Of a DNA stretch of 64,000 nt, positions 1 to 8,728 are shown piece after piece. Source of the DNA: Flammeovirgaceae bacterium (lineage in GTDB: Bacteria > Bacteroidota > Bacteroidia > Cytophagales > Cyclobacteriaceae); assembly GCA_021298015.1 (NCBI GenBank), contig JAJTGY010000006.1, forward strand, positions 62,001 to 126,000, written 5' to 3'. The notes beneath the pieces are model-generated. The model saw only the letters and a program-made list of their open reading frames with translations, had not been told where the DNA came from and did no database searches. Position 1 is the first letter of the stretch. Each line of letters begins with the position of its first letter. The translations under genes and the position numbers were made by a program.

Positions 1-2
1 TG

Positions 3-611
3 TTTGTGCACGGCTGGGCCGGGCGTGGCACCCAGTTTCGAAAATTTATTGAGCCGTGTAACCGTGCGGGCTGGCAGGTGGTGGCGTTTGACGGGCCCGC
101 CCATGGTGAAAGCTCTGGTAAACGGACAACGGCATTACAGTTTGCTGAGGTTTTGCAAAAAATTGTGGACACGCGGGGCAAGCCGCAGGCCATTATCGCG
201 CACTCGTTTGGCGGAGTAGCTACGCTGCGCGCCATCATGCTGGGGCTGGTGGTGGATCGGGTCATCAATATTGCCAGCCCCACCCTTGGCGACTTGATTA
301 TCAACAGTTACCTGAAAGCGATTGGTGGCTCAACCCGAACGGGGGATTGGTTTAAAAAATACATTGAGCGTACCACGGGTAAACCATTTTTTGAGTTCAC
401 CTCGCTGTATACCGTACAGCACCTGCCGCGGCCCCTGCACCTGTTGCTGGTGCATGACGAAGGTGATATGGAAACGCCCATTGCCCATGCGCATGCCTTA
501 CTAAACGTTTACCCGGCTGCCACGCTGCATCAAACCACCGGTTTGGGTCACAACCGGATTTTGAAAGACGAGGGCGTGATTAAAAAGTGTTTGGAGTTTG
601 TGGAAGGCTGA
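3..611 (+). CDS. alpha/beta hydrolase, 5'-truncated by window edge
   Basis: The reading frame is open to the left edge, so the N-terminus is missing. The first residues seen (FVHGW) are the oxyanion-hole strand that normally lies 60-100 residues into an alpha/beta hydrolase. The nucleophile elbow is AHSFGG, with the Ser as nucleophile. A candidate acid lies in the HDEGD segment and the catalytic His in GLGHNRIL. The visible 202 residues therefore hold a complete triad. The fold covers esterases, lipases and similar enzymes, and the substrate cannot be read from the sequence. The next gene is on the other strand and convergent. Confidence 0.85.
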   Translation, partial: FVHGWAGRGTQFRKFIEPCNRAGWQVVAFDGPAHGESSGKRTTALQFAEVLQKIVDTRGKPQAIIAHSFGGVATLRAIMLGLVVDRVINIASPTLGDLIINSYLKAIGGSTRTGDWFKKYIERTTGKPFFEFTSLYTVQHLPRPLHLLLVHDEGDMETPIAHAHALLNVYPAATLHQTTGLGHNRILKDEGVIKKCLEFVEG

Positions 612-658
612 TGGGCAAACCTTTTCAACACTTTGTTACAAGACCTTTGGAAGTTATT

Positions 659-1222
659 CTATTCTACTATCAGTGAGGCCTCGTCAAAGTAAACCTCGCC
701 TGTTGAGTTGGGGAGTAAAATGAGATAAATGGTCAACGATTTGATATCGCGCTCAATGCCGGTCAGCCGCACGGTATAGGTGGTCCAGTCAAAGGTGCCT
801 GTAATATTGGTTGTGCCTTGTGTGGTGCTGCCTTGTTCGGCAGGACCACCCGGGGAAGATTCTGCATCACCTCTTATGACGATGGAAACCCCTTGGCCGG
901 TTAAGTCTTTGCCCTTCACGCTAACAGACAACACAACGTTTTTCTCCACCGGGATACTGCCCGAAAAGGTTTGTGCCCAGAACGCGAAGTTGATTGGATC
1001 TGTTTGGCTCGCACTTATCTTCAATGATTTGCTGCCTTTGCTGGCTTCTTCTGTTGTCCATTCAGTACTATATACCGTTTGCTCGCGGTTCCACCAACTG
1101 TTGGGGGAGGCAGCACCGGTTTCCATATCTCCGTTAACAAGTAATTGAATTACTGGTTCGGGGTCGTCCTGGCAACCAATTAGCAGTGGCAGGAATAAAC
1201 AGAAGGTTAGGAAATATTTCAT
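659..1222 (-). CDS. predicted lipoprotein with carbohydrate-binding-like fold
   Basis: The 187-residue product starts with a lipoprotein signal: hydrophobic residues 3-15, then the lipobox LIGC with Cys17. It is therefore probably exported and lipid-anchored. The rest starts with an N-G-D-M-E-T-G...W segment and is Thr/Ser-rich and beta-rich, ending in a Y-F-D-E-A-S-L strand. This layout resembles family 4/9-type carbohydrate-binding jelly rolls, but no binding residue can be assigned. The gene stands alone and converges with the upstream hydrolase gene. The family assignment is an inference; the lipoprotein call is firm. Confidence 0.75.
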   Translation of the reverse strand: MKYFLTFCLFLPLLIGCQDDPEPVIQLLVNGDMETGAASPNSWWNREQTVYSTEWTTEEASKGSKSLKISASQTDPINFAFWAQTFSGSIPVEKNVVLSVSVKGKDLTGQGVSIVIRGDAESSPGGPAEQGSTTQGTTNITGTFDWTTYTVRLTGIERDIKSLTIYLILLPNSTGEVYFDEASLIVE

Positions 1223-1261
1223 AGCATTTTGATTTTTATATAGACAATGATGGCCTGGCGG

Positions 1262-1287
1262 TTATGCCAGAAAAAGCTTTGGCATAA
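1262..1287. repeat. 8-bp perfect inverted repeat in intergenic gap
   Basis: TTATGCCA (1262-1269) pairs perfectly with TGGCATAA (1280-1287) around a 10-nt spacer. It lies in the 334-bp gap 1223-1556, about 40 bp upstream of the minus-strand lipoprotein start. It could be an operator or a weak hairpin. No T-tract follows it, so a terminator is unlikely. Confidence 0.4.
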
Positions 1288-1342
1288 TTACCCACAGCAA
1301 ATACCTCTACATGAGAAATTTAAATGCTGGCGTTGTCTGGTA

Positions 1343-1477
1343 TTAGCTTGTTTTTCGATTCTGCCGAGGATTGAGCGGCCCAGTTAGGTATTGGATGAGG
1401 GCGGACTGGCTAGCCGCGAAAGCCCCATAGGCCGCCAATCCAAACCAGAAATTACCCCTTCGAAACGCCTTCGGCAT
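1343..1477 (-). CDS. possible small single-pass membrane protein (44 aa)
   Basis: This short frame runs from ATG (1475-1477) to TAA (1343-1345). It encodes 44 residues: a basic start (MPKAFRRGN), one hydrophobic segment of about 20 residues (FWFGLAAYGAFAAS onward), and a polar basic tail (NPRQNRKTS). That plan is typical of small inner-membrane proteins. A purine-rich stretch (AAAAAGGCGG) lies about 7 nt before the ATG. It fills most of an otherwise empty 334-bp gap. There is no homology evidence, and a chance frame is possible. Confidence 0.35.
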   Translation of the reverse strand: MPKAFRRGNFWFGLAAYGAFAASQSALIQYLTGPLNPRQNRKTS

Positions 1478-1525
1478 AATAATTCCGCCTTTTTCGGGTA
1501 AAAAATGAAACTTTGCAGGGATTTT

Positions 1526-1549
1526 TAAGTTCTTACCATCTAGAACTTA
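1526..1549. repeat. 8-bp inverted repeat before ABC ATPase start
   Basis: TAAGTTCT (1526-1533) and AGAACTTA (1542-1549) form a perfect 8-bp inverted repeat with an 8-nt spacer, ending 7 nt before the ATPase ATG. If transcribed, the hairpin would sit on the ribosome-binding region. If bound by a protein, it would be a promoter-proximal operator. A weak -7-like AAACTTTG lies at 1508-1515, just upstream. Confidence 0.45.
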
Positions 1550-1556
1550 CCTGCAC

Positions 1557-2273
1557 ATGGCTAACATCATCAAAACCACCCACATCTCCCGCATGTATAA
1601 AATGGGCGATAACATCGTAAACGCGCTGCAAGACATTAGTATCTCTATTGAGCGGGGCGAGTATGTGGCGTTTATGGGCCCCTCGGGCTCGGGCAAATCC
1701 ACGTTGATGAATATTGTTGGCTGCCTGGATACGCCCACAGCCGGTGAATACTGGCTGAACAACCAACTGGTGAGCGACATGACGGAGAACGAACTGGCCG
1801 AGGTGCGCAACAAAGAAATCGGGTTTGTATTTCAAACCTTTAATTTACTTCCGCGCGCCACTGCACTTGAAAACGTAGCGTTGCCGTTGATTTATGCGGG
1901 TTATGGCCGCAGTGACCGTGACGAGATGGCGATGGCCGCGCTCGAAAGTGTCAGCCTGGCCGATCGCTGGCATCACAAACCAAATGAACTCTCGGGCGGG
2001 CAGCGCCAGCGGGTGGCCATTGCACGCGCGTTAGTTAATAATCCATCCATTATTCTGGCCGATGAACCCACGGGTAACCTGGATAGCAAGACCAGTTACG
2101 ATATTATGGGCCTCTTCCAGGACCTCCACGATAAGGGCAACACCATTATTATGGTAACGCACGAAGACGACATCGCTCATTACTCGCACCGCATCATTCG
2201 CCTGAAGGACGGGTTGATTGAGTGGGACCGCAAGAACGAAAATGTGAACCGCAGACCGGCCGTGCTGGCCTGA
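1557..2273 (+). CDS. ABC transporter ATP-binding protein, MacB/LolD type
   Basis: This 238-residue nucleotide-binding subunit carries all the expected motifs: Walker [10 protein letters not shown] at residues 41-49, Q-loop Gln93, signature LSGGQ at 145-149, Walker B IILADE at 165-170 followed by PTGNLDS, and switch His202. The PTGNLDS form and the length place it in the MacB/LolD/FtsE branch, which energises lipoprotein release, macrolide or peptide efflux, or cell-division permeases. No permease gene is adjacent, so its partner must be encoded elsewhere. An inverted repeat lies directly upstream. Confidence 0.93.
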   Translation: MANIIKTTHISRMYKMGDNIVNALQDISISIERGEYVAFMGPSGSGKSTLMNIVGCLDTPTAGEYWLNNQLVSDMTENELAEVRNKEIGFVFQTFNLLPRATALENVALPLIYAGYGRSDRDEMAMAALESVSLADRWHHKPNELSGGQRQRVAIARALVNNPSIILADEPTGNLDSKTSYDIMGLFQDLHDKGNTIIMVTHEDDIAHYSHRIIRLKDGLIEWDRKNENVNRRPAVLA

Positions 2274-2343
2274 TGCAGGTCCGATTTCAAATTTCAGGGA
2301 TCAAAATTCAAAATTGCGTTCCTTTGAACTTTGAGTCAGCTCC

Positions 2344-2892
2344 ATGAAAATTTATACCAAAACCGGAGACCAGGGTGAAACATCCCTCTTTGGTGGCAAG
2401 CGCGTGCCGAAGTCGGACGTGCGCATCACCGCGTATGGCACCGTAGATGAATTGAATGCATGGCTGGGTGTGTTGCGCGATCAGCCCGTGAATGCCGGGC
2501 GGTCAGCCGAGTTGATTGAAATTCAGGATCGTCTTTTTGTGGTGGGTTCGATGCTGGCTACCGAACCGGGTAATACCAAAGTGAAAATTCCGCTGTTGGC
2601 GCAAACCGACATTACTTTTCTGGAAAGTAAAATTGATGCCATGGATGCCCGGCTCGAACCGTTGCGCACGTTTGTGCTTCCGGGCGGCCATCCTTCGGTT
2701 TCATTTGGGCATGTCGCGCGCACGGTTTGCCGCAGAGCCGAGCGGTGTGTGATTGAATTGCATGAAGTGGAGCCGGTGAATGTGCACGTGGTGCAATACC
2801 TGAATCGTCTTTCCGACTACTTGTTTACGCTTTGCCGCATAATGGCCAGCGAGTTGAATGCTCCAGAGGCACCGTGGAAGCCGCGGATGTAG
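2344..2892 (+). CDS. cob(I)yrinic acid a,c-diamide adenosyltransferase, PduO type
   Basis: The 182-residue product transfers the adenosyl group of ATP to cob(I)alamin, making coenzyme B12 in the cytoplasm. It starts with the ATP-binding signature TKTGDQGETSLFGGKR at residues 5-20. The conserved arginine/aspartate block RTVCRRAER and YLNRLSDYLFTLCR near the C-terminus is typical of the PduO/MMAB fold, a five-helix bundle trimer. There is no other B12 gene nearby. The organism therefore probably salvages cobalamin or makes it elsewhere, for example for methylmalonyl-CoA mutase or ribonucleotide reductase. Confidence 0.93.
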   Translation: MKIYTKTGDQGETSLFGGKRVPKSDVRITAYGTVDELNAWLGVLRDQPVNAGRSAELIEIQDRLFVVGSMLATEPGNTKVKIPLLAQTDITFLESKIDAMDARLEPLRTFVLPGGHPSVSFGHVARTVCRRAERCVIELHEVEPVNVHVVQYLNRLSDYLFTLCRIMASELNAPEAPWKPRM

Positions 2893-2984
2893 CATCTCAG
2901 TGATTCTTCCGCTCACGCGGTTGGTGTACATGGGTTTGATTGCTCTGACAGGCGTTGTACCTTGACGCCTGAAAATTTTGGAGC

Positions 2985-4100
2985 ATGCTCAACCCTTCCC
3001 TCAAGCGCATATTTCTTCCCGGTATCATTTTGCAATCGGTTTTGATCGGAGGCGGCTATGCTACCGGTCGTGAGATTGTTGAGTATGGAGCCAAGTTCGG
3101 AGCCAGTGGTTGGGTGTGCGGGCTGGCGATCTTCTTTGGATTTTCTCTAATGTCATTTCTTTCGATTGAGGCCTGTCGCCAATGGCAGGTGTACGACTAT
3201 AAATCGTTGCTGAAACGGATGATCGGCCCGGCCTGGGTTGCCTATGAAATCGTGTATTTGCTTTTGGCCATTCTCATCATTGCGGTCATGGCCTCAGCGG
3301 CCGGAGAGATCTTACATACCACGCTGGGTTTTAGCCGTTGGGTGGGCGTGTTGCTGATTGTTGTGCTGGTAGGTTTTCTCAACTACAAGGGTGAAGAGGT
3401 GATCGCCAAACTTGAAACGCTGGGCACCATCGCACTATTTGCGGCTTATATCCTGTTTGCCGTAGTCGTTTTTGCCGACCGGGGCGAAGCCATCGAAACT
3501 GTTTTTGAAAACTGGCGAACGGATTACCTGCCGCAGCCAGCCGGAATGGGATTGTTGATCTGGACTGGTTTTTTGTATGTGGGCTACAATCTGGCCGTGT
3601 ACCCGGCCGCCTTCTTTACCTTCAAAGGCGTTCACCATGTGCGCGAGAGTTTGCTCGCTGCGGTGATCTCCGGTTTGCTCATGACCGTGCCCTGGTTTCT
3701 CACGTACTTTGCCATACTCGCGTATTATCCAGGTGCCGGTGTGCTGGCCGCTACCGTGCCGTGGTTGCAGATTCTGCAATTCTACCACCCCGCTTTGGTG
3801 ATTGTTTTCGGAATTGTGGTGGGGTGGACCCTCGTGGAAACGGCCACGGGTATGATCCATGCGTTTATCAGTCGTGTGGAAACGGAAATTCAGGCGCGGC
3901 AGCAGGCACCGTTGAAGAAAGCAGTCAAGGCGTTAATCTCTACCGCGGCACTGGTTGCCTCCCTGCTGCTGGCGCAGGTGGGCATCATCGACTTGGTCGC
4001 GAAAGGCTATGAGATCATGGCTTATGCCATGATGGCCGTGTTTGGCGTACCGCTCATTCTTTATACACCCAAGTTATTACAGTCAAAGCGGGCATGGTGA
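2985..4100 (+). CDS. YkvI-like membrane transporter (LeuT-type fold)
   Basis: The product is a 371-residue polytopic membrane protein with about ten hydrophobic segments. The opening PGIILQSVLIGGGYATGREIVEYGAKFG, containing the broken first helix GGGYATGRE, is characteristic of the YkvI family, relatives of amino-acid/cation symporters. The substrate is unknown. Its TGA overlaps the start of the next hydrolase gene, so the two are probably translated together. A TACCTTGA box about 21 nt upstream may be the promoter. Confidence 0.8.
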   Translation: MLNPSLKRIFLPGIILQSVLIGGGYATGREIVEYGAKFGASGWVCGLAIFFGFSLMSFLSIEACRQWQVYDYKSLLKRMIGPAWVAYEIVYLLLAILIIAVMASAAGEILHTTLGFSRWVGVLLIVVLVGFLNYKGEEVIAKLETLGTIALFAAYILFAVVVFADRGEAIETVFENWRTDYLPQPAGMGLLIWTGFLYVGYNLAVYPAAFFTFKGVHHVRESLLAAVISGLLMTVPWFLTYFAILAYYPGAGVLAATVPWLQILQFYHPALVIVFGIVVGWTLVETATGMIHAFISRVETEIQARQQAPLKKAVKALISTAALVASLLLAQVGIIDLVAKGYEIMAYAMMAVFGVPLILYTPKLLQSKRAW

Positions 4101-4756
4101 TGACCGAACACAGCGAGCAGCTAAAAGTTGGAGATCAAGCCGTCTCGGGTTCCTGGTTGATACCCCCCAGGGTAGACGCAGTTCTGCCGCTGGCCCACGG
4201 AGCGGGCGCAGGTATACATCACCCTTTTCTCAAGGGGCTGGCTCATGAATTGGCGTTGCACCAAATGGCATCCCTTCGGTTCAATTTTTTGTACATGGAG
4301 AAAGGCAGCAAGCGGCCCGATCTGCCAGCGCGGGCCCACGCGGTGATCGAGGCAGCCGTGGAGGCGGCTGCAACCGCGTTTCCCGATAAGCCACTGTTTC
4401 TGTCCGGCAAATCATTTGGCGGGCGCATGAGCTCACAATGGCTTGCGGCTCATTCTGATGCTGAGGTAAAGGGGATCGTATTTTTTGGATTTCCGTTACA
4501 CCCACCCGGCAAACCCGCCACCGACCGGGCCAACCATCTGAAAAAAATTTCCCGGCCGATGTTGTTTCTGCAGGGTACACGTGATGAATTCGCCACCGTC
4601 CATTTGTTGAATAGCGTAATCCAGCATCTGCCTCAGGCAACCGTGGAATGGTTTCAGGGTGCCGACCACTCCTTCAAAGCGGGCAAAAAAAACCTGTTGC
4701 CTGACCTCGCTGCCGCAACCGCTCAGTGGTTGGCCAAAAATCTAAGCCCCTTCTAA
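4094..4756 (+). CDS. alpha/beta hydrolase, KANL3/Tex30 (dienelactone-hydrolase-like) family
   Basis: The product has 220 residues from ATG 4094; a second in-frame ATG at 4100 overlaps the upstream stop as TGATG and is equally plausible. The oxyanion-hole region AHGAGAG is the family hallmark. The nucleophile elbow is GKSFGGRM, the acid lies in LQGTRDE, and the His in GADHSFK. Relatives are annotated as alpha/beta family hydrolases related to mammalian Tex30/KANL3. The reaction is unknown. It is coupled to the YkvI-like transporter gene. Confidence 0.87.
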   Translation: MVMTEHSEQLKVGDQAVSGSWLIPPRVDAVLPLAHGAGAGIHHPFLKGLAHELALHQMASLRFNFLYMEKGSKRPDLPARAHAVIEAAVEAAATAFPDKPLFLSGKSFGGRMSSQWLAAHSDAEVKGIVFFGFPLHPPGKPATDRANHLKKISRPMLFLQGTRDEFATVHLLNSVIQHLPQATVEWFQGADHSFKAGKKNLLPDLAAATAQWLAKNLSPF

Positions 4757-4823
4757 TCAGCAGTTTGTATTATTTGCTAACAATTGTTAGTCTGTGCCGT
4801 TTATCTTTCGGGAAATTTCCATC

Positions 4824-5888
4824 ATGACTGAAACTCAGACCATCGCCATACAGCGGACTGCCGCCTCCCGGCTTGCGGAGGTGGACTTTGCAACGGTGCC
4901 CTTCGGTAAAGTATTTGCCGATCACATGTTCGTAGCTGACTTCCGGAATGGCGAGTGGAAGAATCTCCGCATCATTCCGTTTGGTCACTTGCCGATGAGT
5001 CCGGCCACACCGGCCATCCATTATGGGCAAGCGATCTTCGAAGGCATGAAGGCTTTTCGTGGAGGCTCAGGTGAAATCAATTTGTTTCGTCCGCTCGACA
5101 ACTGGAAACGTCTCAACATTTCAGCCGAGCGCATGTGCCTGGCGCAAGTACCTGAAGAGATTTTCATGGACGGACTCACCGCTTTAATTACGCTCGACCG
5201 CCAATGGGTGCCGAACACGCCCGGTGGTTCTCTGTACATACGCCCGTTCTTGTTTTCAGCCGATGAGTACATCGGCATACGGCCGTCTGAGAATTTCACA
5301 TTCATGATCATTAACTGCCCGGTTGGCCCGTATTATTCTACTCCCGTTAAAGTTTGTATCGAAACGCATTACACGCGAGCTGTTGCCGGGGGCACGGGGT
5401 ACGCCAAAGCTGGCGGCAATTATGGCGGTGCGATTTACCCGGCCAAGTTGGCGCAAGACAAAGGGTATCACCAACTGATCTGGACCGATGGTAAGAATCA
5501 TGAGTACATTGAAGAATCAGGTACCATGAATGTGATGTTTGTGATGGATGGCGTGCTGGTAACCCCAGCTCTGAGCGACTCCATCCTGGCCGGTATTACG
5601 CGCGATAGTGTTTTGAAACTCGCCCGTCACTGGGGCATGAAGACGGAAGAACGGAAAGTATCGGTTAACGAGTTGCTGGCCGCGTTAAAGGAAAAGCGTG
5701 TGCAGGAAGCCTTTGGCGCTGGCACAGCCGCTACCATAGCGCCCATCGAACTGATCGGTTTCGAGGGAACAGATTACTACCTTCCACCCGTGAGCGAGCG
5801 CCCCTTCTCCGGCCGTGTGCTTCGTGAGATGGATGCCATCAAGCGTGGCCAACAACCCGACCCGTTTGGTTGGATTCACAAAGTCTGA
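4824..5888 (+). CDS. ilvE: branched-chain amino acid aminotransferase
   Basis: This PLP-dependent class IV aminotransferase of 354 residues interconverts Leu, Ile and Val with their 2-oxo acids, using 2-oxoglutarate/glutamate. The sequence shows the long type II form: IHYGQAIFEGMKAFRG near the N-terminus, GGNYGGAIYPAKLAQDKGYHQLIWTD with the PLP Lys in the middle, and the class IV signature EYIEESGTMNVMFV with the E..G.MN core. I chose ATG 4824, which begins MTETQ. An ATG 30 nt earlier would add ten untypical residues. Confidence 0.95.
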   Translation: MTETQTIAIQRTAASRLAEVDFATVPFGKVFADHMFVADFRNGEWKNLRIIPFGHLPMSPATPAIHYGQAIFEGMKAFRGGSGEINLFRPLDNWKRLNISAERMCLAQVPEEIFMDGLTALITLDRQWVPNTPGGSLYIRPFLFSADEYIGIRPSENFTFMIINCPVGPYYSTPVKVCIETHYTRAVAGGTGYAKAGGNYGGAIYPAKLAQDKGYHQLIWTDGKNHEYIEESGTMNVMFVMDGVLVTPALSDSILAGITRDSVLKLARHWGMKTEERKVSVNELLAALKEKRVQEAFGAGTAATIAPIELIGFEGTDYYLPPVSERPFSGRVLREMDAIKRGQQPDPFGWIHKV

Positions 5889-5909
5889 TTTTATTTGTTT
5901 CAAAACGTG

Positions 5910-5917
5910 TACCTTTT
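5910..5917 (+). promoter_or_regulatory. -7-like box TACCTTTT, 4 nt before ATG
   Basis: TACCTTTT matches the Bacteroidota -7 consensus TAnnTTTG at seven of eight positions and ends 4 nt before ATG 5922. Transcription would start at or next to the start codon. Confidence 0.4.
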
Positions 5918-5921
5918 CGGC

Positions 5922-6416
5922 ATGCGGACTGCCTTGGTTATTCTGTTGTTCAGTATCGCGGTGCCCGTGATGGGTCAGGAACAACTGGTGTTGTTGAAAC
6001 GCGATCGCGTAATTGGCCGCCTTACCGAAGGCGACTACATCTACTGCAAAATGAAAGATGGCGCGCTTCGCCAGGGCATTATCAACGAGCTGGAAGAGTT
6101 AAGCATTATTACCAACAACGACACCATCCCGTTTTCGAAAATCGCAAGCATTAATCTACGCCATAGACGGGGAGCGTTGCCCACGATCGGCCGTGGATTG
6201 ATAACAGCCGGAGTGTTGTATTTCGCGGTTGACCAGGTGAACACCTTGATTGTGGATGGGCAGGAGGGCATTGACTCCGGTGTTGTCACAGCATCCGCAG
6301 CCCTGGTGGGTACCGGCTTGATCTTGATTTACTCGAAAAGCAAGTACCAGCGGGTGGGTGGGGGAATTGTCTTGAGGACGATTGATTACACATCACGTTT
6401 CTATAAATTGAACTAA
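5922..6416 (+). CDS. exported protein of unknown function with C-terminal hydrophobic segments
   Basis: Starting at ATG 5922, the 164-residue product begins with a signal peptide (MRTALVILLFSIAVPVMGQ). Next comes a short beta-rich domain (LLKRDRVIGRLTEGDYIYCKMKDG), which looks like a small barrel reading out a ligand or partner. Two hydrophobic stretches follow (ITAGVLYFAVDQV and GVVTASAALVGTGLILIYS). I do not recognise a family. An upstream in-frame ATG at 5895 would put extra residues ahead of the signal peptide and is less likely, since the -7-like box lies between the two. Confidence 0.7.
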   Translation: MRTALVILLFSIAVPVMGQEQLVLLKRDRVIGRLTEGDYIYCKMKDGALRQGIINELEELSIITNNDTIPFSKIASINLRHRRGALPTIGRGLITAGVLYFAVDQVNTLIVDGQEGIDSGVVTASAALVGTGLILIYSKSKYQRVGGGIVLRTIDYTSRFYKLN

Positions 6417-6424
6417 GGGATCGC

Positions 6425-6432
6425 TATATTTG
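6425..6432 (+). promoter_or_regulatory. -7 promoter box TATATTTG for prfB
   Basis: TATATTTG is an exact match to the Bacteroidota -7 consensus TAnnTTTG and lies 17 nt upstream of the prfB ATG. A TTG at 6408-6410 is too close for a standard -33 element. Confidence 0.65.
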
Positions 6433-6449
6433 CAGCTTCTAAAATTACT

Positions 6450-7554
6450 ATGACTGCAGAACAACTGAAAGACTTGAAGGCCCGTGTGGCTGCCTTGAGG
6501 AGGTATCTTTGACTACGATCGCAAGATCGTAGAAATCCGAGACGAAGAGCTGATTACCCATCAGGCCGACTTCTGGAACAACCCCAAACAAGCTGAAACC
6601 ATTTTGAAAAATATCCGGGCCAAAAAGGTTTGGACGGATGCCTACGATCACGTCAACAAGTTGCTGGATGATGTGGATGTGCTCCAGGAATTTGCGCTGG
6701 CCGGTGAGGCTACGCCTGAAGAGGTTGATAGCGAATTCGAGCGGGCTGCCAAAGCCGTGGAAGATCTGGAGTTCAAAAAGATGTTGAGCCGCGAGGAAGA
6801 TCAACTGAGTGCCGTGCTGGAGATTAACCCCGGGGCAGGCGGAACAGAGAGCAACGACTGGGCCGATATGCTCAACCGTATGTACATCATGTGGGGCGAA
6901 AAGAACGGCTACAAGGTTTCTCAAATTGACTACCAGGCCGGTGAAGTAGCGGGCATCAAATCGGCCACATTGGAGATTGAAGGGCCTTTTGCTTACGGAA
7001 AATTGAAATCCGAAATTGGTGTGCATCGCCTGGTGCGCATCTCTCCCTTCGACAGCAACCAGCGCAGACATACGTCATTTGCTTCCGTGTTCGTCTACCC
7101 AAAGGTGGATGACTCCATACAAATTGAAGTAAACCCGGCTGATGTCGAGATCCAAACATCCCGTTCGGGTGGTGCAGGCGGCCAGAACGTAAACAAAGTG
7201 GAAACCAAAGTGCAGCTTACGCATAAGCCCACCGGCATTGTCATTGTTTGTCAGGTAGAACGATCTCAGCACGCTAACCGCGAACGCGCCATGCAAATGC
7301 TGAAGTCAAAGCTGTACCAGGTGGAGATGGAGAAGCGGAATGCCGAGCGAGACAAGATTGAGGCGGGTAAGATGAAGATTGACTTCGGTTCGCAGATTCG
7401 CAATTATGTGCTTCATCCATACAAACTGGTGAAGGATGCGCGCACAGGGGTAGAACGCCACGATGCACAAAACGTGTTGGATGGTGATTTGGATGACTTT
7501 ATCAAAGCCTACCTGCTCGAAGATCAGGAGTCGCGCACCCAAGTTTCGTCCTGA
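6450..7554 (+). CDS. prfB: peptide chain release factor 2, programmed +1 frameshift
   Basis: RF2 releases nascent chains at UGA and UAA codons. It is encoded in two overlapping frames. The zero frame (6450-6509) gives 20 residues ending CTT and then TGA. Skipping T6510 continues at GAC 6511 to the stop at 7554, for a full product of 367 residues. The anticodon-like tripeptide SPF lies at about residues 198-200 and the catalytic GGQ at about 243-245, in [19 protein letters not shown]. This is the classic autoregulated arrangement: scarce RF2 leaves the UGA unread and favours the shift. The MFS gene begins one base after the stop. Confidence 0.97.
6498..6513 (+). promoter_or_regulatory. prfB programmed frameshift site
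   Basis: The internal Shine-Dalgarno-like AGGAGGT (6498-6504) lies 2 nt before the slippery CTT-TGA-C (6507-6513). This matches the known RF2 recoding cassette: the SD pulls the ribosome, and the slow UGAC stop lets the CUU-decoding tRNA slip +1. Confidence 0.96.
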
Positions 7555-7555
7555 C

Positions 7556-8728
7556 GTGTCCTCCCGCTCGATTTATTCTTCCCAGTTCTGGCTGCTCTGC
7601 ACCAGCTCGCTGCTGTTCTTTGCGAGTTTTAACATGTTAATCCCTGAATTGCCGGCTTATCTCAGCAGTTTGGGCGGGGAGGAGTACAAGGGCTTTATCA
7701 TAGGCTTGTTTACCATCACCGCCATGGCTTCCCGGCCGTTCAGCGGCAAGCTGGCCGATCGAATCGGGCGTGTACCGGTAATTATGTTTGGTTCCATCGT
7801 CTGCCTGGTGTGCAGTTTGATCTATCCGGTGCTCACTTCGGTTTGGGGATTTTTATTCTTGCGTTTAGTGCATGGATTTTCCACGGGCTTCACGCCCACC
7901 GGACAAACAGCCTACTTGTCGGATATCATTCCGGCCGAACGAAGAGGCGAAGCGGTGGGCTACCTGGGCACTGCCGGCACGCTGGGTATGGCCTGTGGCC
8001 CCGCGCTGGGCGGATTTGTCGCTACCTATTTTTCGGTTGATGCGATGTTCTTTACCTCTTCGGCCCTGGCCTTGCTCTCCGTGTTGATTGTCGTCAACAT
8101 TCGCGAAACACTCGAAACCAAACAACGCTTCAACACGGATGCCTTGAAAATTCAGCGAAAGGATTTGTTCGAACCGCGGGTGATTGCGCCCAGTCTCGTC
8201 ATGTGTCTCACAGCTTTTTCCTATGGCGCGGCTTTCACCCTCATCCCCGACATGGGAAGAAGTATGGGCATAGAGAACAAAGGATTGTTGTTCACCTATT
8301 TTACGGTAGCGTCTTTGGTGATCCGGCTGTTGGCCGGCAAAACCAGTGACCGTGTCGGTCGTGTGGCGGTACTCCGGGTGTCTACCGGTTTGGTCATTTT
8401 GTCGATGATTGTTATTGCGATGGCGGAGACCAAACTCCAATTGATCATCGGTATGGTATTGTATGGCCTTGCGCAAGGTGCCACGTCTCCCACGTTGCTG
8501 GCGTGGGCTACGGATCTGAGCGATCCGGCCCACAAAGGGAAAGGTGTAGCGTCACTTTACATCTTTATGGAGTTTGGTATTTTTCTCGGTGCCATGGTGA
8601 CGGGCTGGTGGGCCGGTACGGAAATCGAGAATGCTTCCTATGCATTCCTTGCGAGCGCTGTCCTAAGTCTTTTTTCTTTTGTGTTTTTGGTGAAGTCGTA
8701 TAAAGATAAACTTCAACAAGCCGTATGA
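7556..8728 (+). CDS. MFS transporter, drug/metabolite efflux-like
   Basis: This twelve-helix major facilitator protein has about 390 residues. I chose GTG 7556 as the start: it lies one base after the prfB stop and just before the first helix. The extension further upstream reads through prfB out of frame and is untypical. Motif A is present as GKLADRIGRVPV between helices 2 and 3, with a copy GKTSDRVGRVAVL in the second half. The HGFSTGFTPTGQTAYLSDIIP helix resembles YfcJ/YajR-type exporters. The substrate is unknown. The last codons overlap the next gene by 4 nt. Confidence 0.88.
   Translation: MSSRSIYSSQFWLLCTSSLLFFASFNMLIPELPAYLSSLGGEEYKGFIIGLFTITAMASRPFSGKLADRIGRVPVIMFGSIVCLVCSLIYPVLTSVWGFLFLRLVHGFSTGFTPTGQTAYLSDIIPAERRGEAVGYLGTAGTLGMACGPALGGFVATYFSVDAMFFTSSALALLSVLIVVNIRETLETKQRFNTDALKIQRKDLFEPRVIAPSLVMCLTAFSYGAAFTLIPDMGRSMGIENKGLLFTYFTVASLVIRLLAGKTSDRVGRVAVLRVSTGLVILSMIVIAMAETKLQLIIGMVLYGLAQGATSPTLLAWATDLSDPAHKGKGVASLYIFMEFGIFLGAMVTGWWAGTEIENASYAFLASAVLSLFSFVFLVKSYKDKLQQAV

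Noticed and set aside
2985-2985. tRNA or small RNA genes in short gaps across the window
   Set aside because: I looked for cloverleaf-like arms and CCA-ending tracts in the intergenic gaps and found none I could support.
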